Below the pieces are notes generated by a model. The model did not search any database. It saw only the letters and a program-made list of their open reading frames with translations, and was not told where the DNA came from. The translations under genes and the position numbers were made by a program. Source: Archangium lansingense (GTDB lineage: Bacteria > Myxococcota > Myxococcia > Myxococcales > Myxococcaceae). Taken from it: a stretch of DNA of 64,000 nt. Of the stretch, positions 15,669-22,338 are shown one piece after another. Each line of letters begins with the position of its first letter. Position 1 is the first letter of the stretch. The stretch covers positions 3,844,001 to 3,908,000 of the forward strand of contig NZ_JAPNKA010000001.1 of NCBI RefSeq assembly GCF_026626635.1, written 5' to 3'.

Positions 15669-16130
15669 TCACCGGCCCTGGCGCTTTCGGGCCGGCTGAC
15701 GCAGCTCGGTGTCCTCCGGACCCAGGATGCGCCCATCCTCCGAGTGCAATTCCAACATTCGCACGGGCCGGCCGTGCTCTCGGTCCACCAGCTCCGGGGC
15801 GGCCTCTCCGGGTCCGAAGTAGTGCGCGTCGCCCCACTGCCGGAGCGCCACGAGCACGGGAAACAGGCCGCGTCCCTTCTCCGTCAGGACGTACTCCTGG
15901 TAGGAGCTCCCATCCGACGCCGGTGCCATCTCCAGGATGCCGTGGCTCACCAGCGTGCGCAGGCGCGCCGTCAGGATGTTCTTGGCCAGACCCAGGCTCT
16001 TCTGGAACTCACCGAAGCGCCGGTTGCCCAGCAGCGCGTCGCGGATGATGAGCAGGGACCACCAGTCTCCGATGACGTCCAGCGCCCTCGCGATGGGGCA
16101 TTCCGCTGATTCGAGGCTCGTGCGCTTCAC
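15669..16130 (-). CDS. HxlR-family transcriptional regulator
   Basis: A 153-residue winged-helix regulator. The HxlR core is complete: CPIARALDVIGDWWSLLIIRDAL near the N-terminus (short motif DVIGDWWSLLIIRDA), FGEFQKSLGLAKNILTARLR as recognition helix, and the wing YVLTEKGRGL. The conserved Cys near residue 11 is present; in some relatives it senses reactive electrophiles. The start is GTG 16130 with GGAGGAG about 6 bases before it. It is divergent from an SDR gene, with two palindromes between, so it most likely represses the SDR gene and itself. The last 40 residues are charged and variable. Confidence 0.93.
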   Translation of the reverse strand: MKRTSLESAECPIARALDVIGDWWSLLIIRDALLGNRRFGEFQKSLGLAKNILTARLRTLVSHGILEMAPASDGSSYQEYVLTEKGRGLFPVLVALRQWGDAHYFGPGEAAPELVDREHGRPVRMLELHSEDGRILGPEDTELRQPARKRQGR

Positions 16131-16181
16131 CGTCTGCTCCTCCCCGGGTTCTTTCCTCGCCAGGCGCCGTTTGTACCTTCT

Positions 16182-16237
16182 GGTTGCATCATAAAACCGG
16201 CCTCAATATCAAGCCATTGTGGTTTCATGATGAAACC
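16182..16237. promoter_or_regulatory. Two HxlR-type palindromic operators
   Basis: Between the divergent HxlR and SDR genes lie GGTTTCAT-G-ATGAAACC (16221-16237, perfect 8-base arms, 9 if flanking T/A are counted) and a degenerate copy GGTTGCAT-C-ATAAAACC (16182-16198). Their centres are 39 bases apart. The stronger copy is 19 bases before the SDR ATG; the weaker is closer to the HxlR start. This looks like a two-site operator for the HxlR protein (inference). Confidence 0.7.
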
Positions 16238-16255
16238 AGAACACGGGAGCTGCGG

Positions 16256-17029
16256 ATGCGACTCAAGAACAAGGTGGCGTTGATCACGGGTGGAAACAGC
16301 GGCATTGGTCTGGCCACGGCGCGGTTGTTCCTGGCCGAGGGGGCGCGGGTCGCCATCACGGGACGCAACCAGGAGACGCTCGACGCCGCGGTGAAGGAGC
16401 TGGGCCCCAACCTGCTCGCCCTCCAGGCGGACGTGAAGGACATAGCGGCGACCGAGCGGGCGGTTGCCCAGGTGGCCGAGCGGTTCGGCTCGTTGGACAT
16501 CCTGTTCGCCAACGCAGGCATCGGGGGGCAAACGCCCGTGGGCGGTACGCCCCTGGCGGCCTTCGAGGAGGTGCTGCGCGTCAACCTCACGGCGTCGTTC
16601 TTCACCGTCCAGGCTGCCTTGCCCTACTTGAACAAGGGCGCATCCGTGGTGCTCAACGGCTCCGTGCACAGTGTCCTGGGAGCGCCGAGGTACGCGGCCT
16701 ACGCGGCCAGCAAGGCGGGGGTGCGGTCCATGGCGCGCGTGCTGGCCTCGGAGCTGTCTCCGCGCGGCATTCGCGTCAACGTGGTGTCACCCGGGGCGGC
16801 CCATACGCCCATCTGGTCCGCGCAGGCGCCCACCCCCGACGCGTACGCCGTGCTGGAAAAGCGCCTCTCCCAGGGCATTCCGCTCGGACGCATGGGCGAG
16901 GCCGACGAAGTGGCGAAGACCGTGTTGTTCCTCGCGTCGGATGATGCGTCCAACATCCAGGCCGCCGAGTTCTTCGTCGATGGGGGCACTACGGGCGCGC
17001 CGATGGGAGCGCCCATCTACCGCACGTGA
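16256..17029 (+). CDS. Short-chain dehydrogenase/reductase (SDR)
   Basis: A 257-residue classical SDR oxidoreductase using NAD(P)H. The start is ATG 16256, with GGGAG 6 bases upstream; an upstream frame start at 16184 would run through the operator and is unlikely. Motifs: TGGNSGIG (cofactor glycine-rich loop, near residue 13), NAG in LFANAGIGG, catalytic Ser in LNGSVHSVLG, and YAASK (Tyr-x3-Lys). The acidic residue after strand 2 is replaced by ITGRNQE, which suggests NADPH preference. It is divergent from the HxlR regulator and probably repressed by it. The substrate is unknown; such HxlR/SDR pairs often respond to quinones or aldehydes. Confidence 0.92.
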   Translation: MRLKNKVALITGGNSGIGLATARLFLAEGARVAITGRNQETLDAAVKELGPNLLALQADVKDIAATERAVAQVAERFGSLDILFANAGIGGQTPVGGTPLAAFEEVLRVNLTASFFTVQAALPYLNKGASVVLNGSVHSVLGAPRYAAYAASKAGVRSMARVLASELSPRGIRVNVVSPGAAHTPIWSAQAPTPDAYAVLEKRLSQGIPLGRMGEADEVAKTVLFLASDDASNIQAAEFFVDGGTTGAPMGAPIYRT

Positions 17030-17035
17030 GCGGCG

Positions 17036-18334
17036 TCATTCGTCGTGCGCCGTTTCGGGCGAGGGCCGTCTGGCAGGGCGGGCGCACGCGGCAGCGCGCT
17101 CGAGCAGCAGCTCTCGCTCGCGGGTGTTGCGCGTGAGCGAGGCCGCTCGCTCGAACTCGGCACGGGCCTCGTCGAAGCGTCCGAGCTTCGCGAGGAGGTC
17201 TCCTCGCACACTCGGCAGGAGGTGGTAGTGCTGGAGCGACGGCTCCGAGGTGAGCTGCTCGACGAGCTCCAGGCCCGCTGCTGGACCGAACGCCATCGAG
17301 AGGGCGACCGCGCGATTCAGCTCCACAACGGGTGAGGGCACAAGCTGGGCGAGCTCCTCGTAGAGCGCCGCGATGCGGGCCCAGTCCGTCTCCGCCGCGG
17401 TATTGGCTCGTGCGTGACAGGCGGAGATCGCGGCCTGCAACGCGTAGGGGCCACGTGTGCCACCGAGCTTCTCGGCACGCTCGAGTGCCGTGAGACCCCG
17501 GCGGATGAGGAGTCGATCCCAGCGCGCGCGGTTCTGATCCAGCAACAGGACGGGCTCTCCCGATGGACCGACCCGCGCCCTCAGCCGTGACGCCTGGAGC
17601 TCCATGAGCGCGACCAGTCCGTGGACCTCGGGCTCCGTCGGAACGAGCTCGGCCAGGATGCGGCCCAGACGAAGCGCGTCTTCGCATAGCGCCGGCCGGA
17701 CCCAGTCGTCACCAGAGGTTGCCGAGTAGCCCTCGTTGAAGACGAGGTAGATGACCTCGAGCACCGACGCCAGACGGGCGGTGAGCTCGGCCCCGCGCGG
17801 GACCTCGAAGGGAACGTGCGCCTCGGCGAGGGTCCGCTTGGCCCGGACGATGCGCTGGGCGACGGTCGGCTCCGGGACGAGGAACGCACGTGCGATCTCC
17901 TCGGTCGTCAGGCCTCCGAGCAGTCGCAGCGTGAGCGCTACACGCGCCTCGGTGGAGAGAACCGGATGGCAGGAGATGAGGATGAGGCGCAGGAGATCAT
18001 CGCCCACGTCATTGTCGATCGCGGCGTCGAGGTCCGGCGTGGCCAGCTCCCGCCCGACCTGCTCGTGACCGAGCTCCTCATGTTTGCGCTCGAGCCGCTT
18101 GTCCCGGCGCATGAGATCGATCGCCCGATGCTTCGCGGCGGCCATGAGCCAGGCGCCCGGATTCTTCGGGACACCTGACTCTGGCCACTGCTCGAGTGCG
18201 GCGACGAGCGCGTCCTGCGCGAGCTCCTCGGCAAGGCCGACGTCGCGCACGAACCGCACGAGCCCGCCGATGAGCCTGGCCGACTCGATCCTCCAGACCG
18301 CGTGGATGGCGCGCTGCGTCTCGGTAGCTGTCAC
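17036..18334 (-). CDS. ECF42-group RNA polymerase sigma factor (DUF6596 C-terminus)
   Basis: A 432-residue sigma factor of group ECF42. The N-terminal sigma2 (AVWRIESARLIGGLVRFV, DVGLAEELAQDALVAALE) and sigma4 (LLGGLTTEEIARAFLVPE) occupy the first 190 residues. The rest is the long helical TPR-like extension of the family (YLVFNEGYSATSG, ARIAALYEELAQL, SPVVELNRAVA), needed for activity in the studied Streptomyces homologues. The start is GTG 18334. It lies 55 bases downstream of a DGPF-family gene, its standard partner, and a matching ECF42 promoter precedes that gene. There is no anti-sigma gene, as usual for the group. The stop is 6 bases from the convergent SDR. Confidence 0.95.
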   Translation of the reverse strand: MTATETQRAIHAVWRIESARLIGGLVRFVRDVGLAEELAQDALVAALEQWPESGVPKNPGAWLMAAAKHRAIDLMRRDKRLERKHEELGHEQVGRELATPDLDAAIDNDVGDDLLRLILISCHPVLSTEARVALTLRLLGGLTTEEIARAFLVPEPTVAQRIVRAKRTLAEAHVPFEVPRGAELTARLASVLEVIYLVFNEGYSATSGDDWVRPALCEDALRLGRILAELVPTEPEVHGLVALMELQASRLRARVGPSGEPVLLLDQNRARWDRLLIRRGLTALERAEKLGGTRGPYALQAAISACHARANTAAETDWARIAALYEELAQLVPSPVVELNRAVALSMAFGPAAGLELVEQLTSEPSLQHYHLLPSVRGDLLAKLGRFDEARAEFERAASLTRNTRERELLLERAAACARPARRPSPETAHDE

Positions 18335-18389
18335 GGCGGCTGATCAGAGCAGCTTCAGCCACCAGTGCAAGCCGCGAGGCGCGCTGCGT

Positions 18390-18815
18390 CTACTTCTTCC
18401 CTTCCACCTGCGAGCGCAGACGATCCTCGGCATCCCGGAGCTCGGGCGTGAGCGCGGGACCGAAGTCTTCCGCCTCGAACACCTGGCGGATCTCGATCTC
18501 GCTCTCCACTCGCATGGGATTGGGGCAGCGCTTGACCCACTCGACCGCCTCTTCCATCGACTTCACCTGCCACATCCAGAAGCCGGCGATCAGCTCCTTG
18601 GTCTCGGTGAAGGGCCCGTCGAGCACCGTCCGCTTGCTTCCGGAGAACCTGACGCGCGCGCCCTTCGAGCTCGGGTGGAGCCCCTCGCCCGCGAGCATGA
18701 TGCCTGCCTTCACCAGCTCCTCGTTGTACTTCCCCATCTCGGTCAGCTCTTCAGTACTCGGGAGAACGCCCGCCTCGCTGTCCTTCGTGGCCTTGACCAG
18801 AACCATGACCTTCAT
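18390..18815 (-). CDS. YCII-related DGPF-family protein, ECF42 partner
   Basis: A 141-residue YCII/DGPF-fold protein (ferredoxin-like dimer). The name-giving DGPF motif is at residues 66-69 (TVLDGPFTETKELI), and WQVKSMEEAVEWVKRCPNP is the usual C-terminal helix with a conserved Cys-Pro. The start is the ATG at 18815, with AAGGAGAGAC upstream. DGPF genes are the constant neighbours and direct targets of ECF42 sigma factors. Their biochemical role is not known; YCII relatives may be small enzymes acting on reactive ring compounds. Confidence 0.93.
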   Translation of the reverse strand: MKVMVLVKATKDSEAGVLPSTEELTEMGKYNEELVKAGIMLAGEGLHPSSKGARVRFSGSKRTVLDGPFTETKELIAGFWMWQVKSMEEAVEWVKRCPNPMRVESEIEIRQVFEAEDFGPALTPELRDAEDRLRSQVEGKK

Positions 18816-18872
18816 CGCCGTCTCTCCTTCATGGGTGGATGCCGGGGTGTTTTCCCGGGCTCTTACCCTGAC

Positions 18873-18899
18873 GTCGAACGAGAGCAGGCGAGATCGACA
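18873..18899 (-). promoter_or_regulatory. ECF42-type promoter
   Basis: On the reverse strand TGTCGA (18899-18894) is followed by 17 bases and CGAC (18876-18873). This fits the bipartite motif reported for ECF42 targets (TGTCGA at -35 and CGA/TC at -10). It is 58 bases before the ATG of the DGPF gene, so the DGPF/sigma unit should be autoregulated. Confidence 0.8.
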
Positions 18900-18981
18900 C
18901 GGTATTTTCGATTTTTTTTGAGCACCGTCAGGTACTTGAAATCACTGGGCTTCCCGTCCCAGGCGGGCAGGCCTGCCCGGG

Positions 18982-20316
18982 TTATTCGCCCGGAGCCGGG
19001 CTCGGGGAATACCCGGACGGGGTGGGGGAGGGGGCGCGCATCACCTCGTCGAAGGTCTTGCGGTCCAGCCCCCCTTCCCAGCGCGACACCACGACGGTGG
19101 CCACGGCGTTGCCGATGAAGTTGGTGAGGGCCCGGCACTCGGACATGAAGCGATCGATGCCGAGGATGAGGGCCATGCCGGCGATGGGCACCGAGGGCAC
19201 CACTGACAGGGTGGCCGCCAGGGTGATGAAGCCCGCGCCCGTCACGCCCGCGGCGCCCTTGGAGCTCACCATGGCCACCAGCAGCAGCAGCGTCTGCTGG
19301 CCGAGGGTCAGCTCGGTGTTGGTTGCCTGGGCGATGAAGAGCGCCGCCAGCGTCATATAGATGTTGGTGCCATCGAGGTTGAAGGAGTAGCCGGTGGGCA
19401 CCACCAGGCCGACGATCTGCTTGGGACAGCCCGCCCGCTCCATCTTCTCCAGCAGGCTGGGCAGGGCGGCCTCGGACGAGCTGGTGCCGAGCACGAGCAG
19501 CAGCTCCGCCTTGAGGTAGCGGATGAGGTGCAGGATGGAGAAGCCGTTGTAGCGGGCCACCAGCCCCAGCACCACGAGCACGAAGACGGCCGAGGTCAGG
19601 TAGAAGGTGAGCACGAGCGCCGCCAGGTTCACCACCGAGCCAATCCCGTACTTGCCAATGGTGAAGGCGAACGCGCCGAAGGCACCAATGGGCGCGGCCT
19701 TCATGAGGATGCTCACGAGCTTGAAGAAGGCGTGGCTCAGCGACTCGAGCAGCACCAGCGTGGGCCGGGCCTTCTCTCCCACCATGGCCAGGGCGATGCC
19801 GAACAGCACGGAGACGAACAGCACTTGGAGGATGTCTCCCTCGGAGAAGGCGCTCACCACCGTGGTGGGGATGATGTTGAGCAGGAACTTCACCAGCGAC
19901 TGCTCATGCGCCTTGGCGGCATAGGCGCTCACCTCGTTCGCGGAGGTGAGGGTGCTCGGGTCGATGTTCATCCCCGCTCCCGGCCGCACCACGTTGGCGA
20001 TGATCATGCCCACCACCAGGGCGAGCGAGGAGAAGGTGATGAAGTAGGCGAAGGCCTTGGCGGCCACGCGGCCCACCTTGTTCAGGTCCGTGGACCCCGC
20101 GATGCCCGTCACCACCGTAAGGAAGATGACAGGGGCAATCACCATCTTCACGAGCTTGATGAAGCCGTCTCCCAGGGGTTTCAGAGACGCGCCGAGCTCC
20201 GGGTAGAAGTGGCCGAGCAGCGCGCCCAGGCCGATCGCCGCGAGGACCTGGACGTAGAGGTGCTGGTGGAGACGGCGGGAGGCGGGCTCCGCCTTGGGGA
20301 TGTCCTGGACGGCCAT
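18982..20316 (-). CDS. dctA: C4-dicarboxylate / proton (cation) symporter, DctA-like
   Basis: A 444-residue DAACS-family transporter of the inner membrane that takes up dicarboxylates (succinate, malate, fumarate) or acidic amino acids with cations. Hallmarks are [18 protein letters not shown] (serine-rich re-entrant loop 1), [22 protein letters not shown] (helix 7), [17 protein letters not shown] (re-entrant loop 2) and [25 protein letters not shown] (helix 8). The start is ATG 20316 ([11 protein letters not shown]); the frame is open to 20916 but that part is unrelated. Glutamate carriers of the GltP type share all these motifs, so dicarboxylate specificity is probable rather than certain. 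The C-terminal Pro/Ser tail is variable. It is a single-gene unit. Confidence 0.9.
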   Translation of the reverse strand: MAVQDIPKAEPASRRLHQHLYVQVLAAIGLGALLGHFYPELGASLKPLGDGFIKLVKMVIAPVIFLTVVTGIAGSTDLNKVGRVAAKAFAYFITFSSLALVVGMIIANVVRPGAGMNIDPSTLTSANEVSAYAAKAHEQSLVKFLLNIIPTTVVSAFSEGDILQVLFVSVLFGIALAMVGEKARPTLVLLESLSHAFFKLVSILMKAAPIGAFGAFAFTIGKYGIGSVVNLAALVLTFYLTSAVFVLVVLGLVARYNGFSILHLIRYLKAELLLVLGTSSSEAALPSLLEKMERAGCPKQIVGLVVPTGYSFNLDGTNIYMTLAALFIAQATNTELTLGQQTLLLLVAMVSSKGAAGVTGAGFITLAATLSVVPSVPIAGMALILGIDRFMSECRALTNFIGNAVATVVVSRWEGGLDRKTFDEVMRAPSPTPSGYSPSPAPGE

Positions 20317-20520
20317 GGGGAAGGGGGTCCTTGGGAGGTGCGAGTTCCCCAGCGTACCGTGGCCCGGGCGTTGGACCACCTTCATGGCGGGGCGGGTGTT
20401 CACTTGGAGAGCGCCCGCCTGGTTGCCTGGGGGGCCCCCAGGACCGGGGCGGGCTCGGAGGGCTGGAATTGTTCGCGAGGAGGGGTGCCACCACTTTCCG
20501 GCGAGGAGGAGGTCAAGCTC

Positions 20521-21144
20521 ATGATGCGTCGAATCGCGGTGTGTCTCGTCTCGGTGATGCTCACCACGCCCGTCTGGGCCCAGGACAAGGACAAGGAGTA
20601 CAAGGAGTCCCCGCCCGCCGAGGGTACGGGTGGTGCGGGCACGCCCATGGACATGTCCAAGATGGGGCCGTGGACCCGTAAGCCAACCAACGAATCGAAG
20701 ACCAAGAAGGAGATCGACGCCTGGGTCAAGGAAGGCGACGCCATCATGAAGCGGCGCGACTTCCAGGCGGAGCTCGCCCGGGCCGACTTCCCGGTCTACA
20801 TGGCGACCGATGACAGCAAGGGCGTCCCGAAGGCCGAGACGTTCGACCAGCAGAAGTACACGGAGATGATGAAGCCCATGTACGAGCAGGGGCCCGCGGA
20901 CGTGAAGGTGGACCACAAGCTCGACGTCACCGTGTTGTCCGACTCGCTCGTCAGCCTCACCGATGACTACACCATGACCACGGGCGGCAAGAAGTATAAC
21001 GGCCGGAACACCGGGCTCCTCGTGAAGCGCGATGGTCAGTGGAAGTGGAAGGCGTTCTTCGAGGCGGGCTGGGGCGACATGCCGACCACCGGCGTCGGTG
21101 GTTCTGGCGTGCCTGAAGACAAAGAGAAGGAGATGCCGAAGTAG
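20521..21144 (+). CDS. Secreted DUF4440/SnoaL-like hypothetical protein
   Basis: A 207-residue exported protein. The ATG at 20521 follows GGAGGAGG with 8 bases between, and gives a signal peptide [20 protein letters not shown] cut before QDKDKEY. A Gly/Pro/Lys-rich segment follows. Residues about 65-190 look like the NTF2-like DUF4440 fold: an initial helix [17 protein letters not shown], then [20 protein letters not shown] and the paired strands [21 protein letters not shown]. Members bind small ligands or have no known activity. The function is unknown. A rho-independent terminator starts 25 bases after the stop. Confidence 0.7.
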   Translation: MMRRIAVCLVSVMLTTPVWAQDKDKEYKESPPAEGTGGAGTPMDMSKMGPWTRKPTNESKTKKEIDAWVKEGDAIMKRRDFQAELARADFPVYMATDDSKGVPKAETFDQQKYTEMMKPMYEQGPADVKVDHKLDVTVLSDSLVSLTDDYTMTTGGKKYNGRNTGLLVKRDGQWKWKAFFEAGWGDMPTTGVGGSGVPEDKEKEMPK

Positions 21145-21168
21145 GGCTCACTGAAGCCTGGAACCCAG

Positions 21169-21201
21169 GAGCCCCGCGGAGTTCAGCGGGGCTCTGCCTT
21201 T
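21169..21201 (+). terminator. Rho-independent terminator
   Basis: GAGCCCCGC (21169-21177), an 8-base loop, and GCGGGGCTC (21186-21194) form a perfect 9-bp GC stem followed by TGCCTTTTT. It ends transcription of the DUF4440-like gene. The right arm lies inside the 3' end of the convergent DUF2277 gene. Confidence 0.85.
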
Positions 21202-21452
21202 TTGAAGCGCAGCCTCTTCAGTTCCTCGAAGCGCGCTCGGCTCTTGGGTGGGGTTGTCGCCACGAGCCCCTCGAGCATGCGTTTCGAGCTTTGAAATATC
21301 TCCTCGACGGCGACCTCGAAGGCGTCTGCGTTCTGCTTCGACGGCTTGCGCGTCCCAGCGATCTTCCGGACGAACTGCAGCGCCGCCGCGCGGATGTCGT
21401 CGTCGGTGGCGGCAGGCTCGAAGTTGAACAGGGGCTTGATGTTTCGGCACAT
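21183..21452 (-). CDS. DUF2277 family protein
   Basis: An 89-residue protein that matches DUF2277 over its full length: the nearly invariant start MCRNIKPLFNFEPAATDDDI, then IRAAALQFVRKIAG and the C-terminal ARFEELKRLRFKKA. Members are small, cytoplasmic and of unknown function. The gene is a single unit, convergent to the DUF4440-like gene, and its last codons sit inside that gene's terminator stem. Confidence 0.93.
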   Translation of the reverse strand: MCRNIKPLFNFEPAATDDDIRAAALQFVRKIAGTRKPSKQNADAFEVAVEEIFQSSKRMLEGLVATTPPKSRARFEELKRLRFKKAEPR

Positions 21453-21544
21453 GCCCCAAGGCTAACTTTCTCGGCTCCGAGAGATCCAGCGAGGGCGTTT
21501 CCATTCAATTCAGCAGGCGCCAGGCCGAGTGCCGGCTGCGCGGG

Positions 21545-22141
21545 CTACACCCACCTCACGACGTAGGTGCAGCTCGCGCCTCCGTGTTTGCGGCACGGCT
21601 TCGTGGGGTCATGGGTCACCGTGGCTGTGCTCTCGAAGCGCTGTGCCATCGCCTGGATGAGGTGCAGATCGAAAGGGCAGGGGTACGGGTTGTTGCACTC
21701 GGCGATGATCTGCTTCTTGCCCGGCACCCGCAGGTAGCCGTAGTGGCCAATGCCCTCGGTCATGGTGCCAGTGGTCGGCGAGAACATCGGCGCGCCGTTG
21801 AGGGCATGGTTCATGTGGTAGGCGATGTCGATCGACTTGATCGCGCTGTCGATGTCCGTCACGAAGGGCGGGAAGATGGCGTTCTTCGGGACGGCGAGCC
21901 CCACCTGGCCGAGCATGCTCTCCCCGTACTCGCGGCCGATGCGCTCGAAGGTGGCCAACCAGCGGGCCACCGGGTACCACCGGTCCCGGTCGAACTGGAC
22001 GATTCCCTCGGCAGACTCCGAGCCAAGTCCTTCCTCCAACATGATGCGGCTGGCGAGTAGCTGGAAGCTGCCGAAGGCGTTCAGCACGTTCGACAGGTTG
22101 GCGCCCAGCACCTGGATGTTCTCGAGCTTCACTTCGTTCAT
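21545..22141 (-). CDS. Hypothetical protein, possible V4R/HNOB-like ligand-binding domain
   Basis: A 198-residue protein from ATG 22141 (MNEVKLENIQVLGANLSNVL); the open frame extends to 22429 but that part looks non-coding. It begins with helices (ASRIMLEEGLGSESAEGIVQ), has WYPVARWLATFERIGREYGE and MLGQVGLAVPKNAIFPP, and ends with cysteines in CNNPYPCPFDLHLIQAM and KPCRKHGGASCTYVVRW. The helix plus C-terminal Cys/strand arrangement recalls 4-vinyl-reductase (V4R) and haem-NO-binding (HNOB) sensor domains, but this is only a resemblance. It could be a myxobacterial family without a name. There is no signal peptide or membrane helix. Confidence 0.6.
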   Translation of the reverse strand: MNEVKLENIQVLGANLSNVLNAFGSFQLLASRIMLEEGLGSESAEGIVQFDRDRWYPVARWLATFERIGREYGESMLGQVGLAVPKNAIFPPFVTDIDSAIKSIDIAYHMNHALNGAPMFSPTTGTMTEGIGHYGYLRVPGKKQIIAECNNPYPCPFDLHLIQAMAQRFESTATVTHDPTKPCRKHGGASCTYVVRWV

Positions 22142-22338
22142 ATGGGATGACCCCCGGTAGTTCGGCCGGACGGCAGGCCCACTGCTTTGGGGGCGGAACG
22201 CCACCACGGCGTGCGTCGGCTCGCAAGGCTTCTCGGGCCGGGCTTCGTTCCTCCCTCCCTGTGAGTCTGGCGCTTCACAGCCTGTCGGGGGATCATGGAC
22301 CGTACTCTCGAATTTGTTCGGCCTGGATGGAGGTTTTC

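Noticed and set aside
19528-20520. Long forward frame upstream of the DUF4440-like gene, antisense to dctA
   Set aside because: It joins the real gene in frame, but the part before 20521 is His/Glu/Gly-rich antisense, and the ribosome site and signal peptide both point to ATG 20521.
22260-22279. TGTGA-N10-TCACA inverted repeat before the SBBP protein gene, considered as a CRP site
   Set aside because: CRP sites need a 6-base spacer. The 10-base spacer and GC background make it a chance repeat.
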